Assembly (NCBI RefSeq): GCF_014066305.1
Contig: NW_023501072.1
Span: 16,021-80,020 of the forward strand
Reading direction: 5' to 3'
From: Letharia columbiana
Taxonomy: Eukaryota > Ascomycota > Lecanoromycetes > Lecanorales > Parmeliaceae
Length of the DNA stretch: 64,000 nucleotides
Shown: positions 1-14,959 of the stretch, in pieces
How the letters are laid out: each line of letters begins with the position of its first letter
Numbering within the stretch: the stretch's first letter is position 1
Made by a program: the position numbers and the translations under genes
The notes under the pieces: model-generated
What the model saw: the letters and a program-made list of their open reading frames with translations, nothing else
The model's database searches: none
Told to the model about the DNA's origin: nothing

Positions 1-1230
1 ATTAAAATCTTTAGCGTTATAATATAAAATAGACTTAATATACTTTCTAGTTATTAGTAGTAATTATTCTTTTCTAATTATAGAAATTAGAAAACTTTAA
101 TAGAATTTAAGTTATTTTTCGCTATTAGTCGTTTATAGAGTTATTATTAACTTAATAATAATTAAGCGCGCGAATTAGTTAAATCGCGAGTACTCGCATT
201 TAAAAAGTATACTTTATTCTTAATTCTCTTAATATTAAATATTATTTATTAAAAGAATTATAAATATATATACTTTAAAGAGCTTTATAATTATATTATT
301 TAAGTATATTACTAAGAAGATAATAATAGATATTAATAAAGATTTAATAAAGATAAATAAGAATTTAATAAAGATAAATAAAATCGAACTTAACGATATA
401 GATTTAACTATAACGCTACGCTCTTAGAGATAAAGATATATTAATTCTCGCTACTTACTTATAGATAAGAATATAAATTAAGATAAAATTTTATATAAGC
501 GCGATTATTAGCTATAACTAAAGATATACTAGCTTAAAGATCTATAGATAAAGACTTATATCGATAATATCTTTCTAATATTTATTAATAATCTAAAAGT
601 TTTTATTTAAGATTAATCTAATTTTAATCGAAGTAATTTAATTTAATTATTAATATCTATATAGCGGAGAATAATATATCTAAGTTTAAGACGCTCGACG
701 ATTAATTAATAAAGTCGACGCTCTCTTTATTTATTAAGAAACTTAATAAGCTAAAGAGATCTATCTTTATTAAGAGGCTATAGACTACTTATTAATACCT
801 TATACACTTTATTAAAGAGATATCTACTAACGTTATTAATAAGTTCTATAATAAATAAAGAGAAGAAGACTAAGAAAATAGCGATAGATAGAATTACGAA
901 AAAGGTTTAAGATAGATTAAACTCGTTCTATAATATTAAATTATAAATATATTAATAAAGGCGTAATAATCGTAATTAAGAGTATTAATAATAATCTTCT
1001 TCGAGTAAATAATAGTCTTAGTAAGCGTAATAAGAGAAAGAATAAGAAACTCGATAAGAAGATATTAAAAAATTATAAGATAAATATACGTAGATAAAAA
1101 TTAAGAAAGTAAAGTTTTATTTAGTAATAAGGAATTATAACTTTAATCTAGTAGTATTATATAATAGAGTTAAATATATTACTTTAAGAAATTATTTAAT
1201 AATAAAGAGTTATTATAATATCTATATAAT

Positions 1231-1464
1231 AATATATAATATATAAATAAATATCGTCGAAATCTTAATATCTAATCTTTTCTATACTTATAGCGTACGC
1301 TTAATCTTAATTAACTTCTTAACTTACTTCGTTTATAGACGAGTTCTTATAACGTTTATACTATAATATATAATATATAAATAAATATCATCGAAATTCT
1401 AATATCTAATCTTTTTTATATTTATAGGTATACGCTTAATCTAATTAATTTCTTAACTTACTTC
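1231..1464. repeat. Two direct copies of a ~100-base unit
   Basis: The stretch 1231-1330 recurs at 1365-1464, an offset of 134 bases. Both begin with the same AATATATAATATATAAATAAA stretch and continue through TATCTAATCTTTT and ACGCTTAATC with scattered transitions between copies. Confidence 0.7.
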
Positions 1465-4400
1465 CGCTCTATAGAGTAAGGTAAATAAATTAGATTTTAG
1501 CGCGTAAAGTATAGATTTAATAGATTACGACTACGACGATTATTCGCTTTATCTAAAAGCGTATCTTTACTATAGAAATAGCGCTTATTCTTCTTTTAAA
1601 TCTATTATAGATTTATATATTATCTCTATTATATCTCTAGTAGAGTATAAAGTAATTAATATTTATATATCGAATAAGTTTAATTTAGCGATAATCGACG
1701 ATTCTTTTATTTATAAATTAAAATTACGAGACGAAAACGATTAGATTATCGAGAATCTCTATTTTAACTTATACGCTAATCTATTTTAATTTATAGCTTA
1801 TAATTAGAAATAACGATAATTAATTTAGTATAAAGATAAGTAATATTAATCGCTACGAATAATCTTCGTACTTTAATTATTTAAGATTATCGAGATTATC
1901 TAATATCTTTATCTTAAAAAGAAGATTTATTTAATTCTTCTAAACTCGAGCTTTAACGCGTTTCGCGTTATTATTAATCTTAAAATCGATATAATAAACT
2001 TAAAAGAGCGGATTATTATTATAAGTCTTTATAATATAGTCGAGATATTAATAACTACTCTTCTACATTTAGAATACGCTATAATATTCTTTAAAAAGAA
2101 GATAAAGAATATAATCGTAGAGAAGGAAATCGTCTTTACGCTTATTCGAAGTTATATATAAATAATTATAAATTAATCTAATAAGAGCGTTTTTAATCTT
2201 ATTTAGATTATATTATATTAGATCTTATTAAGAATAAACGATAATCGCCCTTATTTAGAACGTTAAGTACTTATTATTAAATAGATTTCTCTTCTCTATC
2301 GACGATATCTAATTATATCTATTTATATTAATATATATTAGGCGTTTAAGTATAAAATAAACGTTTATAGCGTAGATATTATCTTTTTAAGAGAGTAGAG
2401 TATCTAATCTAAACTCTAGATATCTCGACTTTTAAGAGAGGCTAAAGGTTTATATTAAGTATATTTTTATATTTATAAGCGTCTAAGTCGAAAGATAGAT
2501 TAGAGTATCTTCATATAAATTATTAAGTCTTATATTCTTATTAGCGACTTTAATATAATTATATATATTTATAAGATAGCTTTAATAGCGTTATTAAAAG
2601 TATAAAAGATAGTTTATAATTAACTAAGGCGTTAGCTATATAAATATCTTAAAGATAATAAGATTATATATTTCGTTTTCGCTAAACTCGAGAATATTAT
2701 TTAATAATAATTAGTAATATTTAAATTCTCTAAAATCGTTTATTAGTTATAAATTATAAATTAAGAGCTAGTACTATAGACGTAGATATATAATTATATA
2801 TATCGTCGCTAGATAGCAATTAAAGTTATTTTAAATCTCGAGATATAAAAAGATATAGCGCTTATAACGCTTATAATATAAATTAATAAGAATTAAATCT
2901 CGATTAATTAAGAGCTAAAGGCGAGTAAACTTATAGTAGAATTATTCTTTAAATATTAAATATATTCGAATAGATATAAAGAAAATTTAGAAGATAAGTA
3001 ACTAGCGAAAGAATACGCTTTATAAATCTAGCGATAAATATTTCTTAATTTATAATATCGCGAAAGCTAATTTAAAATAAACTTCGCGTTATTAATTAAT
3101 TAGATAATACGCTAGCGAAGAATCTAAGTTAGTTTAAAGATAGCTCGATAGTATAAGATAATATAATTATTATATAATTATTAAAACGATAGAACTTTAT
3201 AAGACTTTCGAATGTAATAATATATTTTTATTCGAGATCGATTCTTATAATAATCTAATATATATATAATTTAAGATATAAATACGCCTCGTAAAGTATC
3301 TATATCTATATTTATCGCTAATCTATTTCTATTATTATTCCTTAATTCTAATAGATTCTATATCTTCTCTACGCTGATTTTATTATCTCTATTTAAGTCT
3401 ATATCGATATTTAAATCTTTTATAACGATTAATTAATTATCGATATTATCTACTTTATATTTATCGAGATCTTTATTAAATCTTAATATTCTCTTTAGAT
3501 TAGAATCGCGATTAAAAGTCTTATCTTAAAGAATCTCTTTAACTTCTTTATCTATAATTACGACTAGATTAGATAAAGATTCTATATTTATAATAATTAT
3601 CTATCTTAATTAAGCTATTAACGATAATACTAAAATAAATAAACGAGTTATTTATATTATTCGAAATTTAATTACTTATCTAAGAACTTATATAAAAGAG
3701 TAATTAATTAAAGAAGAATATATTAGCGAATAAGATTATTAGCTTATAATATATTAACTAATCTAAAATAAGAGAGAATCGCCTAAAAAGCGAATAATAC
3801 TCTCTCGAGATATATTATTTATTATAAAGATTAGATTATTATAGATAAGTAGATAGCGAGGATCGTAAAGTAAGACTATTCTAGCGAAATTATTATTCTT
3901 AAATACTTTATTTATTTATTTATTCTAGATAACGCGAAAGATCTTATATCTCGCTTTTCGAGCGTTTTATAATATTTATAATAAATACTAAGTAATATAT
4001 AAGAGAAATAATAATTTATACTTTATTATTATTTATTAATTTTTAGCGATATTCGCTAATCTTAATTATTCTAAATCTTATCTATAAGCTATTATATATT
4101 ATTATCTTAAATACTAGATTCTTATATCGATTAATATTAAAGAAAGTATATTTAAAGATTAGCTAGCGAGATTTAACGATATTCTTTATACTATCTATTA
4201 CTCTTATATCTCGATATCTATTAAGATTAGCTACGATTATATTAAATAAAAGTAATTTAATTATAATAGATAAGTTCGAAATCGAGATTTCTCTCTCGAG
4301 AAAGTCTATAGTTCGATAGATATTCTTATTTTTAAAATAAATTACTCGCGAAGATAAACTCGATAGAGAGTATAATATATAAATAATTACGTTACTAGAG

Positions 4401-7400
4401 TTAACTAAGATCTATTCGTAAGACTATAAAGAAAATAAGTATAATCTAGACTTTATTATTCGTCGTTAATTTTAACTCTTAATTATTTAATATATCTCGC
4501 GACGTAAATAAACTCGATAGAGATATAATTAAGAACTCTATTATTTTGAAAAATTATTATAATAGAGAAAGCTAATTCGTATAAGATAAATTTTCTATAA
4601 AATTTAAATAATCGAGAGTAGCTATAACGATAATAAACTCTTTTATTAACGTTAAAGAGAACTTATAGAATTCTTAAATATCTTCTTTATAATATAGTAA
4701 ATTATAATATAATAAATCGTAATATAGTAAATTATAAATCTACGGCGAAAAGGGGAATAAGAGATAAAAGATAAAGAATCTATTCTTTAATCGAGTGCGG
4801 GTATATTAGAAATAGAGTAAAAATAATATAGTCTTAATCGCTATAATAGATCGATAGAAATCTATAGCGCGAGGGGTATAGAAGCTACGTTTAGAAACGA
4901 TTAATTAAAAAAAAGAATATAAACGAGTAAAAAAAAAGCTAGCTACTCGAAAACGAGGCGGAGATAAAATAACGAATATATCGACGAAGACGGCTAACTT
5001 AATTAATAATTAAATTATATATTTCTATTAAGTATTTAAAAGATTAGGCGTTAGTCGACTATATAATCTAATAAGGCGAATTCGATTATATCTAAAGAAG
5101 AAAAGAGTATTAAAGTATTATTTATCGATAATATAGCTCTTATTAAAGAGTCGATAGCGGTTATTAAAGAAGTAAATTAAATCTTTATAATAATAATATT
5201 AAACGCGTATTAAGAAACTAAATACTATCTTTAAGCGATATCTATTCGATATAAAGTAATATTAGAAATATAAGAAGACGTTATAAGATATCGAAATTCT
5301 CGATTTTAATATATATAAGCGAATACGAGTCTTAGATCTAACGATCTCTTAAGAATATAAGATTATAACTCTTATTAAAGTCTACTATCTTTATATAATA
5401 TAAGACTTTAATATTAAGTAAACGACGGCGAAAGAGAAAGATATTATTAATAATAATTTACGCCGAGCTTGAAATAAGCTATAGAACTCGATTACGATAA
5501 ATAAGATCTATTTTATCTTATAGAAAGTATTTACGTCTAATATCTTTACTCTCTTATCGAAGTAAATTTCTAACTAATAGATATCTTTTCTATAAATTTC
5601 TATAAATCTATCTTTTTATTATCTATATTAAAAACGTAATAATAATTTCTAAAGCTCGATATAATTAAAAATAAGTTTTATAAAGATAACGTATCGTATT
5701 ATCTTTAGTATTTTAAAGATTATAATATTATATCGTAATATTCTCGAGCTTATATTAAATCTCTTAATCGAAGATCGAGATATTTAATTTTTAAAGATAA
5801 AGACCTCGAAGCGTAATCGATTAAGCTTATTATAATTAATTATATTAATAGAGATCGAGCTAATTATAAATATAGATATCAAGAATATTAAAAGCGAAGA
5901 TTAATAGCGAATTTAAGAGATTAAGAAGAATATAGATATTATTACGTAGAGGCTATTAAATTTAATATTATTAGATAATAATATTATATCTTTGATCTTA
6001 AAGATTTAATCGTTAAATCGAGATAATATAAATATTATTTTCGATAAAAGTAAAGAAGAAGAGTTATTTTATTTCTTGACTATATTTCGATCGTAAGAAG
6101 TAATAAATAATATTTATATAAGATTTATAGTCGTAAAAGATTATTAAATAGAAGGCTAATAATATATATATATCTTAAGAAGATACTTTCTATATATTTT
6201 TCGCTTTACTTTTTACTTACGTACTTTAGACTAAAACTATTTAAGATAAGAGAAAATCGATATAAGAGACGACTTAGTACTCGTAAATAGTTACAACTAT
6301 ATAAAAATAACGTATATATAAGTAGTTATATAAATATATAAATATATAGATATATAATTAGATATATTTAATACGAGAGTAATTAAGACTTTTCTAAATA
6401 TATAAATAATTTAAAAAGATCTCTTAGCGCTAGAAAAACTCTTAATATCTAAGCGATATACTCTAAAGTGAAAATAAAGCTATATATAGAATATATAGAT
6501 ATAAGTAAAGAGAGAGAATAATAATATAACTCTAAAAGAGAACGATTTAAATAAAGAGCTTACTATTAATATAGTAGCTATATAAATAATACTCGCTATA
6601 ATTATCTATATCTCTACTATCGTATATCGTATAATAATAAAACGATTAATTAAATAATTACGAACGCTATAGTCTTAGAATAAACTTACTAATTTATAGT
6701 TTCTATAGTCTCTACTATTGCGAATAGTAAGACGTATAATATAAGAGAATAAATAGAAATTATATGGGACTTAATTATATAAGAATACGCTATACTTAGT
6801 ATAGAGTTATCTTAACGCGAAGGCTACTCTAACGCGAATCGATTTTATATCTAAATTCTAAAACTTTAAGTATAGCGTATTCTTATATAATTACGATATA
6901 TAGATTATAAACGAGATTAAGTACTTTTTCTATATCCGCGCGTATATCTTATAGAGAGTATACGTATAGTAATATATTACGGTATATATATTCGCTCTTT
7001 TAATTTACCTTCGTAACTAATCGATAATATATTTTAAATAATATATATTTATCTAATAATCTCATTTTCTAAGAAATATCTATATATTCTTTATATATCT
7101 CTAAATTTAAAGTTCTCTTAATATTCGCTATTTATATTTCGTTATATATTATAAGACTTTAATACTATTTCTAAATTACGAAGATATATTCTTTTTCTAA
7201 AAGATATAATAAAGATTTCGTAGTACGTTATTAATATTTTAAAGTTAACTTAAGATATTAATATAATTAACGATTTATAGCGTAGATTAATATTAGATAA
7301 AATATAAAAAGTTTATAAATTATATCTAACGACTTAGCTATAAGCTATATATAAACGTATTAATCTTCGCTTAATAGACTTTAATAATAGCGTTAATAGC

Positions 7401-10161
7401 GATATCGATTTTATCGATATTATCGAGGCGATTAATTAATTAGCGGATTTAATATATAGATATTAAAAGTAATAACGAATTCGCGATATTCGATAAAACG
7501 TTTATAATATTAATTATAATATATAAAATATTATTAATAAAAGCGTCGATAAGACTATATAAATCGAGTTATAATAGATATATTGTTAACGATTAGCTTA
7601 ATCGCGAAGAATATAAGATTTTTATTTAAAATATATTAGAAAATAAGATTAACTTATTAAGTTTTATAAGATTAAGATCTAGATCTAACGCTTTAGCGTT
7701 ATACTAGATAATTATTTATTATTATTTTTAACTTACTCTCTATATCTTAGAAAATTTATATTTAAATATTATTATAAGTATAGCTTTTCTTAAAGAAATT
7801 TAATAGATAATATTATAAATTAAATTATTATTAGATATTTATAATCTTTAACTCTTCGATATAAATAGTATTATTCGCGCGGCGATAGAATATATATATA
7901 GTCTTTTCTAATTACTTACAAATACTAATATCTAAAAAAGTCGATAATAGATATAAGTTAGAATATAAAATTTCGATTATTAGCTAATATTATAATAAGG
8001 GACTTTTCGCGTAGTATAAACGAGTATAAAATTATAAGAGAGAGAAGAATATAAAGAAAGAGGGTGATAATAGAGTAGAGTAGATAAATAATAAGATATT
8101 TATTAATCGCTTCGCTAGCGTAGAAGTTATTAATAAATTTAAGATATCTCTAAAGATTCTTAATTATCTCGCGAATAAGATAAAGTATTAGAGCGAGTAA
8201 TTAAGATATAAAAGTAGCGAGAAGTAGAAGAAGAAATAATATAAAAAGACTACGAATTCGTTAATTAATAAGAGCGCATATAGAATATAAAAAGAAGAAG
8301 AATATATGAGATATAAAGAAGAAGGGAGATAATAGTAAGAACTCGAATTTCTATAAGAATAAGAAGGAGAATAAAGCTTTTTAGTAGATCGCTCGAAAGC
8401 TAGCATCTCGACGTATCGATAAGAGAAAACAAGTATTTCTCTCGAGTAGCGAGGTATTCTTAAAAGAGTCGCCTAAAAAGAAGGCTTATATAAATAGCTC
8501 TACGCTCTTAATTAAAGTTATAAGCGCTATAAGTAGCGTAATAAAATTATCTCGTAATAAATTAGAGGCTAATTCTTTTATAATTATCTATTATTATATA
8601 AATCTAGACTAATTATAATCGTAGAGAATTCGTAAAAGTAACCGTCTTATTCTATTACGTATTATAAAGTTAAGCTAAATATACCGCGTATAATAATGAA
8701 ATTATTTTATATAGTTTATATAAAAAGTAAATAAGCGAGGCTAATTATCGAATAAGAGTTATCTATTATTTTCTAATTTATATTAATCTTAATTATAGAG
8801 AAGCTTCTTAAGAAGATAGTATAAATAATAAAGCTATAAAAGTATAAATTAGATAAATAATAAGTAAAAGATTTACGAGCTATAGAATAGATAAGATAAT
8901 AAATCTTATAATATATAATAGTCGATAGAACGTAGTCTACGTAGAACGTATATAATCGAACTCTTATTTCTATAACTTATATTATTAAGCGGCTTTATTA
9001 TATATTCTAGATGATTAAAGTAATAAGCGCTATTAATAGAACGCGATTTTATTAGAATATATATTAAGCTCTCTATCGTCGATATTAATCTATATAATAC
9101 TCTAATTAATAATATAGTATTATAGTAATAATTAATAAATTAAATTAGAGACGCTATTAAAGATTTTAATACTCGTCTTTATATAGAGAGATCTAATATA
9201 CGCTAGCTTACTATTAATAATACTTATATATTACCGCTACGCGTATTAAACTTAATCTTAAAAGAGTTTATAATAAAGATAAATATATTCTAAAGCGAAG
9301 TAGATTATATCTAAATATTCGAATAGAGTAATAAACGTTAACGTTTAATTCTAGTTATAAATTTATTTTTAACTATAGTCTTAACTATATATAGATCTAA
9401 GAGAGCTTATAAATAGACGATTAATTTAAAGATAATTTAATAAGAAGATTAATATATCCTACGCGCGGATATACGTATATTTATAAATATTTAAAAAGAT
9501 TATAAGCTCGACGACTTAAATATAGATAATAATTAATTATAATTATTTATAAACTAATATAGTTAATAGATAGTACTTAATTTATATAAAAGCGAATTAA
9601 AAGCGTAATTAAAGCGTCGAGATCGCTCGATAAAGCTTAATAGCTTTATAAACACGTTAATAATAGAAATTATATATCTATATAGCGAGATTCAATAGCG
9701 TTAGAGCTAATATATTATATAAAGCCTTTTATAAATCGAGAATAAGCTAGATAATTAGATTACTTCTTTAATTAAAAGAGAGATAGATAATAATATTAAG
9801 AGGCGATCGGCGTTACTTATAAATATAAGTTATTATTATTACTTATTTATTAATTTTATTAACTAATATTAGAAAGAGAATATTAAGTCTATATATAAGT
9901 TTTAATATATAATTAAATATAAATCGTAGTTATCTATCGTAGATATAGATATTTATTATTATTTAATTATCGACTTTATTAATTAGTATTAATAATAGAA
10001 TTTTAAGTCTATATATAAGATATAGAGTATAATAAAATATAGTCTTCTTCTATCTAATACGAAGATAAGAGCTCTATATAAATTATTAACGCACTCGACT
10101 AAGATATCTAGCGTTAATATATTTATATTAAGCGAGTACTTAATAGAAAAGAGAATTAATC

Positions 10162-10712
10162 TTCTTTAAATATATCTTTAATTAAGATAGCGAAGTTAAT
10201 AAACGCGAAGAGAAAATAGTTAATAGAGTCTAATAATAAGATAATAGCGAAAAATCGAAAATAACGTTAACGCTTTTTAAATATATCTTTAATCGAAATA
10301 GCGAAGTTAATAAACGCGAAGAGAAAATAGTTAATAGAGTCTAGCGATAAGATAATAGCGAAGAGTTAAAAGTAACGTTAACGCTTTTTAAATATATCTT
10401 CGATCGAAATAGCGAAGTTATAAACGCGAAGAGAAAATAGCTAATAAAGTCTAGCGATAGAATAATAATAAAAAGTTAAAAATAACGTTAACGCTCTTTA
10501 AATATATCTTTAATCGAAATAGCGAAGTTAATAAACGCGAAGAGAAAATAGCTAATAAAGTCTAGCGATAAAATAATAGCGAAAAATCGAAAGTAACGTT
10601 AACGCTCTTTAAATATATCTTTAATCGAAATAGCGAAGTCGATAAACGCGAAGAGAAAATAGCTAATAGAGTCTAGCGATAAAATAATAGCGAAAGATTA
10701 AAAGTAATATAT
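10162..10712. repeat. Minisatellite, ~110-base unit, five copies
   Basis: Five head-to-tail units begin at about 10165, 10276, 10387, 10497 and 10608, marked by TTTAAATATATCTT. Each contains AGCGAAGTTAATAAACGCG, AGAGAAAATAG, GTCTAGCGATA and AACGTTAACGCT. Differences between copies are mostly C/T or G/A transitions, as RIP would leave. Confidence 0.85.
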
Positions 10713-11204
10713 TATAAGAATAACTAATAAATAATAGATAAGTCGAGAGAGAGTTAAAAGATAGAAAGAGATTTAAATATAATATTACGCTCTTAATCGA
10801 AGTATAAAAGCGTTACGCGTAAGATAATAGATTTATCTTTATATATATAATAAACTAGTTCTTAAATATAAACTATCTATACGTATAAGATTCTATATAA
10901 ATTCGCTATTATAGAATATATAGAAGAGTCTATAAATCGTAAATTAATTAGAAATTTAAAAGTATATATTACTAGTATTAGATCTTAATTAATTAAGATT
11001 TATTTAATAACGCTAATAAGGCGTAATTAAAAGTATAAACTATCGATTTATAGATAAAAGTATACTTCCCTCTATTATAAGATTATTAGACTATTAAATC
11101 TTATTTAATTAAGATTATCGTTTTCGCTTATAATAGTATAATCTTTATTTCTTTATTTTCTAATCTAATTTAATACTTTTATTCTTATCCGCTTTATTTA
11201 ACTA

Positions 11205-11340
11205 CTTATTCTTATTTATATTCTTCTTATTTATATTCTCTCTATCCGTATTCTCCTTATTCGTATTCTCCTTATTCATATTCTCTCTATCCGTATTCTT
11301 CTTATTCGTATTCTCTCTATTTATATTCTCTTTATTCGCT
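11205..11340. repeat. Short tandem repeat, 15-base unit, about nine copies
   Basis: The unit is close to TATTCTCYTTATTCG, repeated in register. Because 15 is a multiple of three it could once have coded for a five-residue repeat on the minus strand, but no open frame surrounds it now. Confidence 0.7.
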
Positions 11341-13189
11341 ATCTTACTTTTAATAATATCGCTCGCTTTAAGAAACACTCGATTTAGAGATTATAGAATT
11401 AATAATTTAAAGGGAGTAAAAAGCTTCTCGAGGATTATATTCTTTAAATTTATTATATTAGCCTTTATAAGAGGGATTTAAGATACTATATCGCGCTTTA
11501 ATATCTCTATAATATATATATTAAATACTATAAGAAAAATCTTTATATTCTTAATTACTATTAATTAGCGAGTAATTAAACTTATATAAACTCTCTAACT
11601 ATAAATTTTTAAGTAGCTAGAGAAATATTAATATAGAATCTAGATAATTATTCGAGTTTCTTATATTTATAAAAAGAGAGAATTTAAAGAAAAAAAGAAG
11701 AAGATTATATATTTAAAGGCTTACGAAAATTCCCTTAATACGTCTTTAGTATACTTCTTCTCTATTACTCTCTTATATTTTATAGTCTAATTAAGATACT
11801 TAGATATATAGCTAAAAAGAGAATAAGTAATATATTAAGCGATAAGATTTAAGTCTCTCTTCTTTACTTTTAATTAATATTTTTTATAGATCTTCTTAAT
11901 ATAGCTAATAACTTCGATATCGCGATTATTAATTAAGATCTTCTTAATCTCTATTATAAATAACGTAAATTTCGCTAAATCGAATAATCTAATATACTCG
12001 ATATTTATAATCTAAGTAAGTTCGCTAAAAATAATATAATACTAATTAACGATCTTCTATAACTCGATTAATATTTTATTAAAAGCGAGTATATAATAGA
12101 AGAAAGCGCTCTATATTAAGAGAAGAATTTACTAAATATAAACGAGATTATTTTTAAATAATATTATTTCGAAATAGTTAAGAATATTAATTTAAGTCTA
12201 AATTAGCGTATAATCTTAGATAAATAAATTATTTAGAATATCGTAATAGCGAAAGTTAATATAAATTTATTTAAATAGAGTTATTAATATAAGCGTAATA
12301 TTCGTCTTACGCTTCTTAGATATCGTCTAAATATATATATATTAATCGAGATCTATATAGAGTAGAAGATAATAAGTAGAGATATCGAGATTATTTCGAT
12401 CTTAGATACGCATTTCTTAGATACGCGTTTCTTAATTACGCGTTTCTTATATTTTTTAAACTCGCGTTTCTCTACTTTATAATCGCTAATAATTATTTAT
12501 TCTAACTTAAAGTCGAGTTTTTATATCTCGCGATTATTATTAGATTAAGTAATTTTAAAATTTAATATTATTTAACTAGTCGTCTCGCTTAATAGAATAA
12601 AATTCTTATCGCTTTTATAGAGCTTCTAATTAGAAGCCTTATCTTTCTTACTAAATTTAGAATTTTTAATAGTAAGAAATATATTAATATTATTATTAAT
12701 AGCTAACTTCGACTTTTTAATAATCTTTTTAGCCTCTATCTTTATATTCTTAATCTCTATTTTTACTTTCTTAATATCTATCTTTACTTTCTTTAAATTT
12801 ATAATAATCTTTTAAATAAATATTAGAATATAATTAATCTTATACTCGATATCTTAATTAAATAATCTCTTCTTATTAACGTAGTTATAGATAACTTATA
12901 GAGTCTAAATTATATTAATTCGAGTTAGATTAATAATAAATATAAACTTATATAATCGAGATCTATAATTAAACTATCGACTAAGAAATTACTATAATTA
13001 AAACTATAATTAGAGATTATAATAGTCGAGATTTATAAAGAAATAGCGTATAAGAAAATTTATTAATATATATAAATAAAAAAATCTATTAATATATATA
13101 AATAAAAAAATTAAAAGTAAAGATAATTACTATAAAGTAGTCGAGGTTAAGAAATATTATATTATTAAGATTATTAAGCTTCTAGCGTA

Positions 13190-14530
13190 GGCGCTAGCTT
13201 TTCTAATAATCGAGATTAAAAAATAAATCTTAATAAATTAAGATCTAATTTTATTATAATTAAAAGAGAAGAGATTATATTACTATAATTAAAAGAGATA
13301 GAAGATTATAAGACTATAATAGAAGAGAGCTTAAAGAAGAATAATAATTATAATTATACTATATATAGCTTTAGCGTAAAAAGTCTTATATCTTAACTAG
13401 CTTACTCGAGTAGAATTAATTATTATTATTTTTATTATCGCGTTTTAACGCTTATTCTTTTCTTTTTAATAGATTTATTATAATAGATTTATTATAATAT
13501 ATCTCTTATAATTAAAATTCGCTTAATTTTTATTATATTATATATTATTTAATATCGATAGCGTTATAAGATACTTCTTATTATAAAGTATCGCGAGATA
13601 TATAAGAATACGCTTTTTATATTAACGAATTTCGATTAATAAAATTAACTCTTTTATATATATCTAGATTATTAAAATAAAGAAGAAAATCGCCTTATAA
13701 ATAATAGAAGCTTCGATATATATTTAAAGTTTTCTTATTAAAATTCTATTAGCGACGATATATTAATCTTCTCCCCTTCGACGACTCCTCTCCCCCTTTC
13801 TTTATCGACTTCTCTTTTTCTCTCTTATTTTACTTCGCTTTTATAGTTATTAAGCGTCAAAATTATATTATAACTTCTTACTCTTAACTCTTTAGACTTT
13901 CTTTCTTTTAACTTTATTTACTCTCTTAAAAGTAGAGATAAATAATTTATTCGCTAGCGATAAGATAATTAATTTATATAAGAGATATATATCGCTAATA
14001 AATAATAGATAAGATCTTTTCTTCGTCGATTTCTCTCTCTCTCTCTTATCTCGCTTCGCTTTTATAGTTATTAAGCGTTAAAATCGAATTATAACTCTTT
14101 ACTCTTAACTCTTTAAACTCTCTCTCTTTAACTTCGCTTACTTTCTTAAAAATAAAAATAAATAATTTATTCGCTAGCGATAAGGCGATTAATTTATATA
14201 AGAGATATATATCGCTAATAAATAATAGATAAGATAAAAGACGGCGAATATTACTTCTACGTTAAGAAGATAATTAATAATAAAAGATTATATATAATAA
14301 TTTACTATTTTACGTATAAGAAGTCTAAGTATTTTTTATATATCGAAAGATACTTAAATATAAAAGCTAATATCTCTTATTTATTTTATTATTTAATATA
14401 TATTAGAATAGAGAAGATATAGACTTAGAAGAAGTTTAAGAAGTTAATATTTTAGAATAAATAATAATATTATTATTAAAAGTTTAAGATATTAAAGAAG
14501 AAATCGAAGAATAAATAGAAGAAGGAATAA
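13190..14530. repeat. Decayed repeat, copy 1 of 3
   Basis: This stretch recurs at 14960-16510 and in part at 16515-17095. Shared markers are GGCGCTAGCTTTTCTAATAA, a pyrimidine-rich run (CTCTTCGACGACT...CTCTTTTT) and TTCGCTAGCGATAAG followed by GAGATATATATCGC. Within copy 1 the last segment is itself duplicated (around 13950 and 14170). Confidence 0.75.
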
Positions 14531-14959
14531 GAGATCTAGGATTTAAACGAAATCTAAGAATAAGATAAAATTACGCTTATACGTAGATCTTAAATATAGA
14601 TATAATATTTCGACTTACTAAAGATAGATTATAAGTATAAACTACGTTTAAAATAATAGCTTAATAATTAGCGAGCTATTTCGCTTTCTATAAATAGAGT
14701 AAGATTAATAAAAACGTAATAATATAATATAGCTAAGTATATTACTTTATCTACTCTCTCGAGAGTAAGATAAAATATTTAATTTAAATCTTTATATATA
14801 TAATTAATAAGATTAGCTCTTAATTAATTAAGATTTAATTAAGATATATTATTTTAGAAAGCTAACTATCGAGCTTTAAGAAATCTTTATTTATAAGATT
14901 TTAATATATATAAAAGATTATAACGCTTAATAATATTTTATAATTAGATTTATAGATAT

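Noticed and set aside
8188..8406. 72-codon minus-strand frame in the AT-rich block
   Set aside because: It is dominated by Ser, Tyr and Leu from A/T-rich codons, with no motif; it is a chance gap between stops in RIPed DNA.
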